From Ignavibacteriales bacterium (GTDB lineage: Bacteria; Bacteroidota; Ignavibacteria; UBA10030; SZUA-254): a stretch of DNA of 64,000 nt. The translations under genes were made by a program, and so were the position numbers. The stretch is from positions 1,191,695-1,255,694 of the forward strand of contig JACRMQ010000007.1 in assembly GCA_016214905.1 (NCBI GenBank), in the 5' to 3' direction. The notes below the pieces were generated by a model. That model did no database searches, was not told where the DNA came from, and worked only from the letters and a program-made list of their open reading frames with translations. Positions 44,971 to 54,285 of this stretch are shown in pieces. Position 1 is the stretch's first letter. Each line of letters starts with the position of its first letter.

Positions 44971-46614
44971 ATGAAACATACCGAACTTACCCGACGCCGC
45001 ACTTTTGGCATTATCAGTCACCCGGATGCAGGGAAAACCACACTTACAGAGAAACTGCTCTTATTTGGAGGTGCAATCCATACTGCGGGTGCTGTAAAAA
45101 GCAATAAGATCAGAAAGACAGCAACATCCGACTTCATGGAAATTGAGAAACAACGTGGAATTTCGGTCGCAACCTCAGTAATGGGGTTCGAACACAGAGA
45201 TTATAAGATTAATATTTTGGATACACCGGGTCATAAAGATTTTGCGGAAGATACGTATAGAACTCTCACGGCTGTCGACAGCGTAATCCTTGTTATAGAT
45301 TGTGTGAAGGGTGTGGAAGAACAGACCAGGAAGCTTATGGACGTGTGCCGCATGCGAAGCACACCGGTTATCGTGTTCGTCAATAAATTAGACAGAGAAG
45401 GGCGAGATCCGTTCGCGCTTTTAGATGAACTTGAACGGGAGCTCGGCATTCATAGTCGGCCACTAACTTGGCCCATCGGTATCGGCACCCGCTTTCAAGG
45501 TGTATACAATTTATTCGAGAAGCAACTGGAATTATTCTCACCCAATAAAACCAACATTTCAGATGATATTATCGCTCTTGATGATCTTGCAAGTCCGTTG
45601 GTTGATAAATATATCGGTGCCGATTCAGCCGCAAAACTTCGTGACGATATTGGAATCATTGAAGGAGTTTACGAACCGTTCGATGAAGAACATTACCGCG
45701 ATGCTTACCTTGCGCCGGTTTTTTTCGGTAGTGCCATAAATAATTTTGGCGTGAAAGAATTGTTAGATACTTTTGTCACAATCGCGCCATCTCCCCAATC
45801 TAGAGAGACGAATGTCAGAAAAGTCGATCCCGCGGAAGATGCATTCAGCGGATTCATTTTCAAAATTCACGCGAACCTCGATCCTAACCACCGTGATCGA
45901 ATCGCATTCTGTCGCGTTTGTTCCGGAAGGTTTGAACGGAATAAATTTTATTATCACACACGGCTCGATAAAGAACTACGCTTCACCAGTCCTACGAGCT
46001 TTATGGCGAACGAAAAGAGCGTTATAGAAGAAGCGTGGCCCGGAGATGTTATCGGATTGTATGACACTGGAAATTTCAAAATTGGTGATACACTGACAGA
46101 AGGTGAACAGTTCAGCTACAAAGGTATTCCAAGATTTTCGCCGGAGGTATTCAGACAGATTTTCAATAAAAATCCATTCAAAGCAAAACAATTGAACAGG
46201 GGAATTCGGCAGCTTTCCGACGAAGGTGTCGCTCAATTATTTCTTCGCCAGCAAGGGAATATCAAGATTGTTGGCACGGTCGGTGAGATGCAATTTGAAG
46301 TTATAAAATTCAGATTGCTGCATGAGTACAGCGCGGAGTGCGATTTTCACCCGTTAAATATTTATAAAGCTTTCTGGTTCACTTCTGCTGACGACAATCA
46401 GCTCGAGCGTTTTCACTTATTGCAGAAGCAGCATATCGCGTTTGATAAAGATGAACATCCTGTGTTTCTTGCGGAAGGAACTTGGTCGCTTAAATCTGCG
46501 CAGGAGATGTTTCCTGAAATCGAGTTTCACCTAACGTCAGAGTTGAAGACCGATGCAGACGCGGTTCTGAGTATCGGACAATGGGAAAAAAGAAGTAATC
46601 TTCATCATCACTAA
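44971..46614 (+). CDS. prfC: Peptide chain release factor 3
   Basis: 547 aa. A translational GTPase that removes RF1/RF2 from the ribosome after peptide release. G1 [13 protein letters not shown] (15-27), RF3-specific [15 protein letters not shown]3 [16 protein letters not shown]4 [10 protein letters not shown]. The later domains include the [23 protein letters not shown] and [13 protein letters not shown] segments of RF3 (given whole only in part). Length is slightly above the Escherichia coli protein. It stands alone and converges with the DUF5916 gene. Confidence 0.97.
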   Translation: MKHTELTRRRTFGIISHPDAGKTTLTEKLLLFGGAIHTAGAVKSNKIRKTATSDFMEIEKQRGISVATSVMGFEHRDYKINILDTPGHKDFAEDTYRTLTAVDSVILVIDCVKGVEEQTRKLMDVCRMRSTPVIVFVNKLDREGRDPFALLDELERELGIHSRPLTWPIGIGTRFQGVYNLFEKQLELFSPNKTNISDDIIALDDLASPLVDKYIGADSAAKLRDDIGIIEGVYEPFDEEHYRDAYLAPVFFGSAINNFGVKELLDTFVTIAPSPQSRETNVRKVDPAEDAFSGFIFKIHANLDPNHRDRIAFCRVCSGRFERNKFYYHTRLDKELRFTSPTSFMANEKSVIEEAWPGDVIGLYDTGNFKIGDTLTEGEQFSYKGIPRFSPEVFRQIFNKNPFKAKQLNRGIRQLSDEGVAQLFLRQQGNIKIVGTVGEMQFEVIKFRLLHEYSAECDFHPLNIYKAFWFTSADDNQLERFHLLQKQHIAFDKDEHPVFLAEGTWSLKSAQEMFPEIEFHLTSELKTDADAVLSIGQWEKRSNLHHH

Positions 46615-46683
46615 AACATTGATCAATGATGACGACAGGAGTCAATCTTTATGTCGTGATCAGAATCAGATATTTCTTATAGT

Positions 46684-49350
46684 CTATGGATGCCACCAGT
46701 AAGCAATTTTAAGTAAAAACACATCTTCATGATTTGGTGCTTTTACAAGATTTCCGAAATCACGTCCAAGTTTAAAATCTCCCGCATTGCCGGAATGATC
46801 TCCACTTCTTGTCCAAACCAGGAATGCTGTTGAGCCGGGTAAAAATTCCCATCGTAACACCACGTTAAAACGAATATATTTGTCATTGAAGTTTGGATTA
46901 CTGAAATTGAAATTACGTTCACCCGTTCCATCGGGATCAACCGTGTAACTATCTGTGCTATCGACATATGATATTGTGGAACCGTTTCCACCATACCGGT
47001 TGAATGTGAACGTTCCTGCTTTGGCTAATTCTTTGAAATCATAATATTTACCGACTGAAATAAGCGGTTGCAAATAAATCTGCAAACTTAGCTTTGGTGT
47101 AAATGTCCAGTCAACTCTTATGCTTGCAGATATTTCGTGCTGATCGAGACGGCTGAACAGATATCGCTTACCGTATGTGTGAATCGCATTCGAGTCGATG
47201 ACCGGATTCGAATCAGGTATCCATTGCGCTGTTGTCAATCCGCGACTAAATTCAGGGCTGAATCTAAAATTTATACCTGGTGTTGGTTTCCATTCAATTC
47301 CGGGTTCAATTTCTATATACGAACCACCTGATTCACTACGCGATGCACCAAGCTCTAATTCATAAATGATTGGATTTCGGGAATCGGTTGAACCGAATAA
47401 ACCGGCATTATAGGAACGAGTATTTTTCATCATTGGTCCGCCACGAGTCGAGAAGAGATCGTATGTGGGGTTAGTTAATGAAAATTGACCGCCGAAATTC
47501 CAATAATTCATAAGATGCGCGTTCCAGAATAGAAAATATCCTTCACCAAATTTATTCCCATCGAAATCGAAATTTCTAAATGTCGCAATTTGGAAGTTTT
47601 TACTTCTGAAAATACCATCGGGTTCCAGCCACCGATATCCTAAAACTATATGTCCATTAAATGTGTTTGCGCGCGACTGAAATCCGAGATCATTAACTTC
47701 GAATCCGGGTGTTATAAATCCGAATGCAGTATTAAAAATTACGTTTCCTTTTTCTTTGTTTAGTGCTAACCTGCCTGCATAACCGCTTAAACTCGTTTTC
47801 GAAGAATCAACAGTTACATAATTTTGATCGGGACGTTGGAAATAATGTAGATATGAGCGTTGTAAATCAATCATTCGTTGGGTAGATCCCTCAACTAAAC
47901 TAGACGCGAGCCATCCGGCTGCAACATATTCTCGGTCTGAATCGAGATTTGTCCATCCATCTAAACCAACCACATACGAACGCTGATTGTATTGATCGAC
48001 TAAATATGGTTTATTCAGATCGCGAAAGACAGCAGTACCCATCATTCCTAAAGCTTGACGCCCTTGGTTAAACTCACGCTGACTTCTGATAATATTGTAT
48101 GATGTTAACGGTTCAACTACATCTTCAAAATTATTACCGGTTCCATCATCTATCTTGGCGTATTCACGTTGGGTCAATGCGCTAACGGTTGCCAACGACC
48201 ATCCTTCGACAATTTTTCCTGTAAGTTTTGCAGCTCCAAGAATTGTTGTCGCATCCGGAAAATCTTGAAAACCATCATGTTGAACATCACCCCGTGGTTG
48301 TCTGCCTATTCTGCGACTGTAAAAAAAGTCCGGGCTTCCCCAGTTGAATCCGTAGTTATTATTCGCCCCGCCGTAACCAAAGTTGAAATAGTTAGAACCC
48401 TCCACAAAGAAAGGTCGCTTCTCATCAAAGAATGTTTCAAACTGACTCAGATTGACTACAGCCGGATCGACTTCCACCTGTCCAAAGTCGGGATTTATAG
48501 TTGCGTTTAATGTTAGATTGCTTCCAAGACCTATTTTAATATCAGCTCCGGCATTTCCCAAGAAATTTTTTCCGTCATTGAACGGGTCACCTTTTTCAAA
48601 TTGATTTGTTAATTTTAAACTCGAGACAACATACGGAAGAATTTCAATCCTCGCAGGAGGGTGTATATTTTTTATTCCTGTCAGATCGGCAAAATGAGAA
48701 ACGAAACCGCTTTCTTTTTTAGGAATCATTACATACCATAACTCTTCTTTCGTGCGCTCTATAGCGCGTGCAATGTTGACTCCCCAAATATATTCGTTCT
48801 GTTCGGTGAATCGCAGTTGAGAATATGGTATTCGGAATTCAGCAGTCCAACCTTTATCGTCTATCGTGGTTGCTGCATCCCATACGCCATCCCACGATTT
48901 ATCGTCCCATGAATCGTTGTACAAAATTCCATCCAGGATTGATCCGCTCGGATAAACGCCGAAAAAAAATCCGGTTCTCCTATCGTGATACGAATCGAAT
49001 GCGATCGCGAACCAATCCGAATTCAGTTCAGCATCTCGCCTTCCGATTCTGCTTACAATCGAATCGGGATGATCATCAGACAATCTGGCGCCGACATAAA
49101 TTGCTTCATCGTCGTACGCAATCCAGACTTCAGAACTCTGACTTGGTTTTGCTCCCTCGATAGGTTCTCGCTGAGTGAATTCGGTTATACCGGTTCGCTG
49201 CCAATCATTCTCCGAGAGTATTCCATCAATTTTGATTTGATCGATTATTCGATGGGTTTCATGGATTGGTCTTGAATCCAGAGAGTCGAGGTTGAAAGCC
49301 AAAAGGGTGATAGGGAAAATAAGGAGAAAAAATATTGTCAGAAATTTCAT
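46684..49350 (-). CDS. DUF5916 outer-membrane protein with CBM9-like N-terminal domain
   Basis: 888 aa. Signal peptide about 1-18. Residues about 30-230 form a CBM9-like carbohydrate-binding fold (IKIDGILSENDWQRTG, SSEVWIAYDDEAIYVGARL; each in part). The remainder is DUF5916, with the conserved FFDEKRPFFVEGSNYF and PDFFYSRRIGR motifs, followed by strands consistent with an outer-membrane barrel that ends in YWWHP. Proteins of this type are frequent in Bacteroidota and are assumed to act on or bind glycans or peptides at the surface; the activity is not known to me. A single gene, convergent with prfC. Confidence 0.85.
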   Translation of the reverse strand: MKFLTIFFLLIFPITLLAFNLDSLDSRPIHETHRIIDQIKIDGILSENDWQRTGITEFTQREPIEGAKPSQSSEVWIAYDDEAIYVGARLSDDHPDSIVSRIGRRDAELNSDWFAIAFDSYHDRRTGFFFGVYPSGSILDGILYNDSWDDKSWDGVWDAATTIDDKGWTAEFRIPYSQLRFTEQNEYIWGVNIARAIERTKEELWYVMIPKKESGFVSHFADLTGIKNIHPPARIEILPYVVSSLKLTNQFEKGDPFNDGKNFLGNAGADIKIGLGSNLTLNATINPDFGQVEVDPAVVNLSQFETFFDEKRPFFVEGSNYFNFGYGGANNNYGFNWGSPDFFYSRRIGRQPRGDVQHDGFQDFPDATTILGAAKLTGKIVEGWSLATVSALTQREYAKIDDGTGNNFEDVVEPLTSYNIIRSQREFNQGRQALGMMGTAVFRDLNKPYLVDQYNQRSYVVGLDGWTNLDSDREYVAAGWLASSLVEGSTQRMIDLQRSYLHYFQRPDQNYVTVDSSKTSLSGYAGRLALNKEKGNVIFNTAFGFITPGFEVNDLGFQSRANTFNGHIVLGYRWLEPDGIFRSKNFQIATFRNFDFDGNKFGEGYFLFWNAHLMNYWNFGGQFSLTNPTYDLFSTRGGPMMKNTRSYNAGLFGSTDSRNPIIYELELGASRSESGGSYIEIEPGIEWKPTPGINFRFSPEFSRGLTTAQWIPDSNPVIDSNAIHTYGKRYLFSRLDQHEISASIRVDWTFTPKLSLQIYLQPLISVGKYYDFKELAKAGTFTFNRYGGNGSTISYVDSTDSYTVDPDGTGERNFNFSNPNFNDKYIRFNVVLRWEFLPGSTAFLVWTRSGDHSGNAGDFKLGRDFGNLVKAPNHEDVFLLKIAYWWHP

Positions 49351-49564
49351 GTGAACGGCACTTATAATATATTTTGATCAGGTTCAAGTAAATTAACGAT
49401 ATATTCTTCGAAATGTTTCGATTTCATTGATGTCTAGATCATTATGACGAGCAGTAATGATTAAAGTTTACAAACTTGCATTTTTCAATTTTTTTTTTGA
49501 TATTTTTCATCCATATAATGGAAAATCAAAACACTTTTCTTCACAATCATCGTTTAGAAGCGCG

Positions 49565-50518
49565 ATGTCAATTCAAGTAAATAATTTAATTAAATTGTAT
49601 GGAGATGCAAAAGCGGTTTCAGACATCTCCTTTGAAGTCCATTCAGGTGAAATTTTAGGATTCCTTGGACCTAATGGCGCGGGTAAAACAACTACCATGC
49701 GCATAATTACCTGTTATCTTTCACCGAACGCCGGTTCAATCAAAGTGGAGGGGCACGATATCCAAACCGATTCACTTGCCGTAAGGAAATTAGTCGGATA
49801 TCTACCTGAACAAAATCCTCTCTACCACGATATGAATGTGCTTGAATATTTAGAATACACGGCACAGTTGCAAGGTGTTGGGAAGTCTTATGTTTCTCAA
49901 CGAATGAGAGACATGGTGGAAGCGTGCGGTTTGGGTGAAATGAAACATAAAGATATCGGTCAGTTATCGAAAGGATACAGGCAGCGTGTGGGTTTGGCGG
50001 CGGCAATGATTCACGACCCGAAGGTATTGATCCTAGATGAACCAACCAGCGGTCTCGATCCGAATCAAATAGTTGAGATTAGAAGTTTGATAAGGGAACT
50101 TGGCAAACAAAAGACCGTTATTCTTTCAACGCATATTTTACCCGAAGTTCAAGCCACATGTAATCGTGTTGTAATTATCAACCGTGGTAAAATAGTTGCT
50201 GACGGACCGATTGCTGATTTGCAGCGAAGTCTGCACGGAGGGGAAAAAGTTGTGCTCGAAATTGAATTCCCCGATGGACAATCGTTCGAGATGGTCTCTT
50301 TGCAATTTAAAACCATCCCGGCAATTGAAACCGTCTCTCTTATCGAAGAGAGAGACAATGTGAAACGGTTCAGCGTTGAAACTTCGACTGCGATCGATAT
50401 CCGCAAAGAACTTTTTCAAATGTGCGTGCAAAAAAATTGGGGACTGCTTGAACTGCACCGTGCCCAAACAAGTCTTGAAGATATTTTCCGGCAACTAACA
50501 TCGGACGTGACAAAATGA
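49565..50518 (+). CDS. gldA: Gld-type ABC transporter ATP-binding protein
   Basis: About 317 aa from ATG 49565 (MSIQVNNLIKLYG). The frame is open 36 codons upstream but that stretch is Phe-rich and unlike the family. Walker A GPNGAGKTT (35-43), Q-loop YLPEQNPL, signature LSKGYRQRVGLA, Walker B VLILDEPTSGLDP and the H-loop STHIL are intact. The C-terminal about 95 residues are the usual DUF4162-like tail. The following genes encode GldF-like permease and GldG-like proteins, so this is the motor of a GldAFG-type exporter. The gldA symbol is by similarity; gliding is not implied. The last four bases overlap the permease ATG. Confidence 0.85.
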   Translation: MSIQVNNLIKLYGDAKAVSDISFEVHSGEILGFLGPNGAGKTTTMRIITCYLSPNAGSIKVEGHDIQTDSLAVRKLVGYLPEQNPLYHDMNVLEYLEYTAQLQGVGKSYVSQRMRDMVEACGLGEMKHKDIGQLSKGYRQRVGLAAAMIHDPKVLILDEPTSGLDPNQIVEIRSLIRELGKQKTVILSTHILPEVQATCNRVVIINRGKIVADGPIADLQRSLHGGEKVVLEIEFPDGQSFEMVSLQFKTIPAIETVSLIEERDNVKRFSVETSTAIDIRKELFQMCVQKNWGLLELHRAQTSLEDIFRQLTSDVTK

Positions 50519-51231
50519 ACTTTCAAAATATAAAAAATATATATTTAAAGGAACTGCGCTCCTTCTTCAATTCACCCGTCGCATATATAATCATCGTTGT
50601 TTACCTCACGATCCTGGGATGGTTTTTCGTGAGTAATCTTTTTTTGAATAATATGTCGACACTCAGAACTGTCTTCGAAATGACACCGTTCCTATTATTG
50701 TTTTTTGCTCCAGCCATGACCATGCGCTCGATATCCGAGGAGAAAAAATCGGGCACGCTCGAGCTTTTATTCACTAAACCGATAAAAGAGTACGAAATTG
50801 TTGCCGGTAAATTTCTTGCGGCATGGGCGCTATACTTCTTTACACTGATGCCCACGCTTTTATATTATATCACAATAACATCGATCGGAGATTTAGATAC
50901 CGGAGCGGTTATCGGAGGATATTTAGGATTGATGCTGGTTGGTGCGGTATTTCTTGCCATCAGTATTTTCGGTTCCTCGCTCACGGAAAATCAAGTCGTT
51001 GCGTTCATTGTAAGTCTGTTCATAGTGTTCGGACTTTTTATGCTGGATAAAGTTTTATTTTATTTGCCAACAACGATCGCGATGGTATTAGAATATATAA
51101 GTATCGATTATCATTTCTCTAATATAGCCCGGGGTGTTATTGATACTCGTGATCTGTTATACTATCTCTCAATGATCGGATTCTCGTTGTATCTGGCAAC
51201 AGTTGTGTTGCAGAAACGCAGATGGGCATAA
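50515..51231 (+). CDS. gldF: ABC-2 type permease, GldF-like
   Basis: 238 aa with six membrane helices. The opening YLKELRSFFNSPVAYIIIVVYL (in part) and the RSISEEKKSGTLELLFTKPIKEYEIVAGKF loop (given as SEEKKSGTLELL) are characteristic of GldF/ABC-2 permeases. It overlaps the ATPase gene by 4 bp (ATGA) and is followed by the GldG-like gene 16 bp later. The substrate of the family is unknown. Confidence 0.88.
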   Translation: MNFQNIKNIYLKELRSFFNSPVAYIIIVVYLTILGWFFVSNLFLNNMSTLRTVFEMTPFLLLFFAPAMTMRSISEEKKSGTLELLFTKPIKEYEIVAGKFLAAWALYFFTLMPTLLYYITITSIGDLDTGAVIGGYLGLMLVGAVFLAISIFGSSLTENQVVAFIVSLFIVFGLFMLDKVLFYLPTTIAMVLEYISIDYHFSNIARGVIDTRDLLYYLSMIGFSLYLATVVLQKRRWA

Positions 51232-51247
51232 GGGATTGGAGAATAAT

Positions 51248-52831
51248 ATGAGCAAAAGAAACGTAATCTTCCGTCTGATACTCCTTCTAGGAATCATTGT
51301 TTTAATTAATATAGTCGGCTTGCGGTTTTTTAGACGACTCGACATGACCAACTTGAATATCTACACACTTTCACCGGCAAGCAAGGAATTGGTTAAAACT
51401 CTTGACGATAAATTTTTGGTGAAAGCTTACTTCACATCCGACTTACCTCCTGATTACCAGAACAACCGCCGTGACCTGCGAGATCTTTTGGATGAATACC
51501 GCGCTTATGCCGGCGGAAATTTTCAATATGAATTCATCGATCCGGGTAAAAAAGAAGAATTAGAACAAGAAGCACAACGATATGGAATTCCACCCGTTCA
51601 AGTACAAGTGCTGAAAGAAGATAAACTTCAAATTGAAAAAGCGTATATGGGAATGGTTTTCTTATACGGTGATAAACAGGAACGAGTGCCGGTCATCCAA
51701 TCTACGCTTAACATGGAATATGAGATAAGTTCGGCGGTTAAAAAGATGACATCGAAAGAATTGAAGAAGATAGGTTTCTTGTCCGGACAGGGGGAACCCG
51801 ATTTACCCAAGATGAGCCGACTCCAAGAAATTCTGGCAAAACAATATGAGGTTACAACCGTCGATTTAAGTAACGGTAAACCAATACCGAGTGACATTGC
51901 GGCGTTGGTGATGATTGCTCCTACGCAACCGTTTAAAGGTTGGGAAAAATTTCTTATCGATCAATATTTAATGAAGGGTGGTAAGATAGCATTCTTCCTG
52001 AATAAAGTGAATGCTTCTCTTCAAACTCAATATGGACAACCGCTCAATCTCAATCTCGATGACATGCTCGAATCGTACGGAGTGCGCATCAACACCGATC
52101 TTGTACGTGATATAAGTTGCGCGTATGTAACAGTTCAGCAGCAGGCAGGTTATATGGTGATTCAAAACCAGGTACCGTTCTATTATTTACCGCGTGCCGC
52201 TGAATTCGAAAAATCAAGTCCGATAGTAAAAGATTTAAGTTCGGTCGTGTTTTATTTTGCAAGCTCAATCGATACAAGCATGATACGTTCAAAAGGGCTC
52301 GTGCCACAAGTTCTGGTCAGAACATCCAATAAAAGCGGCAGACAGGAAAATGTTTTCGTTATAAGCCCAACTATGCAAGCGACAAAAGAAATGTTCTCGG
52401 AAAAAGGGATACCGCTCGCAGTTACAGTGGAAGGATCGTTCGCGAGCGCTTATGGCAACAAACCGATCGGGGTCGATTCAAGTTTCCACGGTTCGCTTGA
52501 TTCAACAAACCGGCTGGTAACGAGTAAGTTATCGAAGATTATTGTTGTGGGCGATGGTGAGTTTGTTCAAGATCAATTCTCCGGTGGAAATAAAGATAAT
52601 TTTCTGCTTGTAGGTAATATGATCGATTGGCTGGCTGACGACATCGGCCTTGCTGCCATCCGCTCGCGTGAAAGCGGTATGAAACCGTTGGATGAGGTCA
52701 GCGAAGGAACGAAATCGTGGATCAAAGGCATCAATCTCGCTGTTCCTCCATTTTTAATTATCGTCATCGGAGTTGTCCGGTGGCGGATGCGCATTGCAAC
52801 ACGGAAAAAATTAGAAGCACGCGGTTTGTGA
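51248..52831 (+). CDS. gldG: GldG-like ABC transporter auxiliary protein
   Basis: About 527 aa from ATG 51248. An upstream in-frame start would run back into gldF. N-terminal membrane helix (about 6-25), then a large extracytoplasmic domain of the ABC-type uncharacterised/GldG family (YTLSPASKELVKTLDDKFLVKAYFTSDLP, in part; FLSGQGEPDL). A C-terminal membrane helix (about 497-513) is followed by a basic tail. The two-helix topology leaves the middle domain in the periplasm, where it could gate or receive substrate from GldA/F. Confidence 0.86.
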   Translation: MSKRNVIFRLILLLGIIVLINIVGLRFFRRLDMTNLNIYTLSPASKELVKTLDDKFLVKAYFTSDLPPDYQNNRRDLRDLLDEYRAYAGGNFQYEFIDPGKKEELEQEAQRYGIPPVQVQVLKEDKLQIEKAYMGMVFLYGDKQERVPVIQSTLNMEYEISSAVKKMTSKELKKIGFLSGQGEPDLPKMSRLQEILAKQYEVTTVDLSNGKPIPSDIAALVMIAPTQPFKGWEKFLIDQYLMKGGKIAFFLNKVNASLQTQYGQPLNLNLDDMLESYGVRINTDLVRDISCAYVTVQQQAGYMVIQNQVPFYYLPRAAEFEKSSPIVKDLSSVVFYFASSIDTSMIRSKGLVPQVLVRTSNKSGRQENVFVISPTMQATKEMFSEKGIPLAVTVEGSFASAYGNKPIGVDSSFHGSLDSTNRLVTSKLSKIIVVGDGEFVQDQFSGGNKDNFLLVGNMIDWLADDIGLAAIRSRESGMKPLDEVSEGTKSWIKGINLAVPPFLIIVIGVVRWRMRIATRKKLEARGL

Positions 52832-52853
52832 TTATTTTAAATGGGAAATCTCG

Positions 52854-54233
52854 ATGAATAAAACAACTCAAATTCTGATCGCAGTACTTGTAATTCTTGT
52901 TGTCATAGTGATTTTGATTTTGCCATCGTCAGGCGAACGTGAAGTAAGTTATGACCTTCCACTCGCTGCGGTAAAGATCGATTCGGGAGCTGTGGTTAAA
53001 ATCGAAATTGTTCAACCTAAAAGCAGTATCATGTTGGAGAATATCGGTGGAAAATGGGAAGTTACCTCGCCGATTCATGCCACAGCCGATCCGGTTGCCA
53101 TTGCGCAATTATTGAACGGTTTCTCACAATTTAAGATTGGCAGTCTGATTTCATCCAATCCTGAAAAGCAAAAATTATTTCAAGTCGATTCTTCCGGAAC
53201 GCGATTGACATTCACCAATCGTAATGCAAAAACAACTAGTTTGATTATCGGGAAAATGGGTCCTTCATTTTCAGAATTATATTTCCGTCTTCCCGATTCA
53301 AAAGAAGTTTATCTCGGTGAAGGTGTGGACACATGGAACGTCAACAAGAGCGTGAAAGACTGGCGCGATAAATCAATATATCGAACCATGACTGAATCGA
53401 TAAAAGAAATAACAATTACAACTGCCGCAAAAGAATTTCTTTTCAACCGTGAATCTGACGGTTGGCATATCGGTGATAGGGTTATCGATAATAATGAGTT
53501 GAATCCGCTTCTGAACACGCTTTCAAATTTGCGTGCCGACGATTTCGTCGACACAGTTACCGATATAAACTCGAAACCGATCATTGTTTCTGTTAACGGC
53601 GCGGATAAAATATCGCTTTCATTTTATCCTGTATTACCTGACTCCGGAAAATATTTCGTGCGCTCTGCGAGATCTCCTCAATTGTTCATTGTAAACAAAT
53701 GGATAGTTCAGCAGATATTACAACCGACTGTCAAGCCGATTGCGGGCGTAAAACCATCACTTGAAACAGAAATCGCGGTTGACAAGACACCGATTAAGAA
53801 AGAAGAAGTGAAGTCTGCGGAAGTATCAAATCCTGTGATTGAAAAACCAAAACCTGTTCTAGCACCGGCAAAACAAAATATTGAAGCGTCGAAAGAAACA
53901 CCCAAACAAGTTGAAAAGCAAATAGCTCCGGTTACAAAAGAGAAGGAATCAAAACCAATAGTTGAACCGAAGAAAGAAACTCCAAAGGCGCAAGTTGCTG
54001 CACCTAAGCAAGAACTGGAATTAAAAAAACAATTCGAGCAACCAAAAACTCAGCAACCGCCAGAATCGGATGAAGAAGGGGAGTTGATTGTTCATACAGT
54101 GGCTAAAGGCGAGTCGATGACGACGATCGCGAAGAAATACAGCGTTACACCTGAAAAAATTATCAAATGGAATCTTCTGAAATCAATAGCGGTAAAACCC
54201 GGTCAAGAATTATATATTTATGTGAAGAAGTAA
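52854..54233 (+). CDS. DUF4340 protein fused to a C-terminal LysM domain
   Basis: 459 aa. N-terminal membrane anchor about 5-24 (QILIAVLVILVVIVILIL). DUF4340 region about 35-290, with repeated beta units (KIDSGAVVKIEIVQP, GKWEVTSPIHATADP). A Lys/Pro/Glu-rich flexible linker about 300-408. A LysM domain about 414-458 (HTVAKGESMTTIAKKYSV ... VKPGQELYIYV). DUF4340 proteins commonly accompany GldG-type ABC genes; the added LysM should bind peptidoglycan and fix the complex to the wall. It is the last gene of the cluster, 22 bp after the GldG-like gene and ahead of a terminator. Confidence 0.88.
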   Translation: MNKTTQILIAVLVILVVIVILILPSSGEREVSYDLPLAAVKIDSGAVVKIEIVQPKSSIMLENIGGKWEVTSPIHATADPVAIAQLLNGFSQFKIGSLISSNPEKQKLFQVDSSGTRLTFTNRNAKTTSLIIGKMGPSFSELYFRLPDSKEVYLGEGVDTWNVNKSVKDWRDKSIYRTMTESIKEITITTAAKEFLFNRESDGWHIGDRVIDNNELNPLLNTLSNLRADDFVDTVTDINSKPIIVSVNGADKISLSFYPVLPDSGKYFVRSARSPQLFIVNKWIVQQILQPTVKPIAGVKPSLETEIAVDKTPIKKEEVKSAEVSNPVIEKPKPVLAPAKQNIEASKETPKQVEKQIAPVTKEKESKPIVEPKKETPKAQVAAPKQELELKKQFEQPKTQQPPESDEEGELIVHTVAKGESMTTIAKKYSVTPEKIIKWNLLKSIAVKPGQELYIYVKK

Positions 54234-54261
54234 AAGAAAGATCGAAATAGTTTAATAAATT

Positions 54262-54283
54262 ATGGGCAAATATGTTTGCCCAT
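54262..54283. terminator. Intrinsic terminator of the Gld-type cluster
   Basis: ATGGGCAAA (54262-54270) pairs with TTTGCCCAT (54275-54283) around a 4-nt loop and is followed by TTTTATTT. The stop of the converging minus-strand gene is 3 bp away, so the hairpin can serve both sides. Confidence 0.85.
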
Positions 54284-54285
54284 TT

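Noticed and set aside
46617-46628. Palindrome CATTGATCAATG after prfC as a terminator
   Set aside because: It has no loop and no T-run; short AT-rich palindromes of this size arise by chance.
49457-49564. 36-codon N-terminal extension of the GldA-like ATPase
   Set aside because: Phe-rich, no family similarity; the ATG at 49565 begins the conserved ABC domain.
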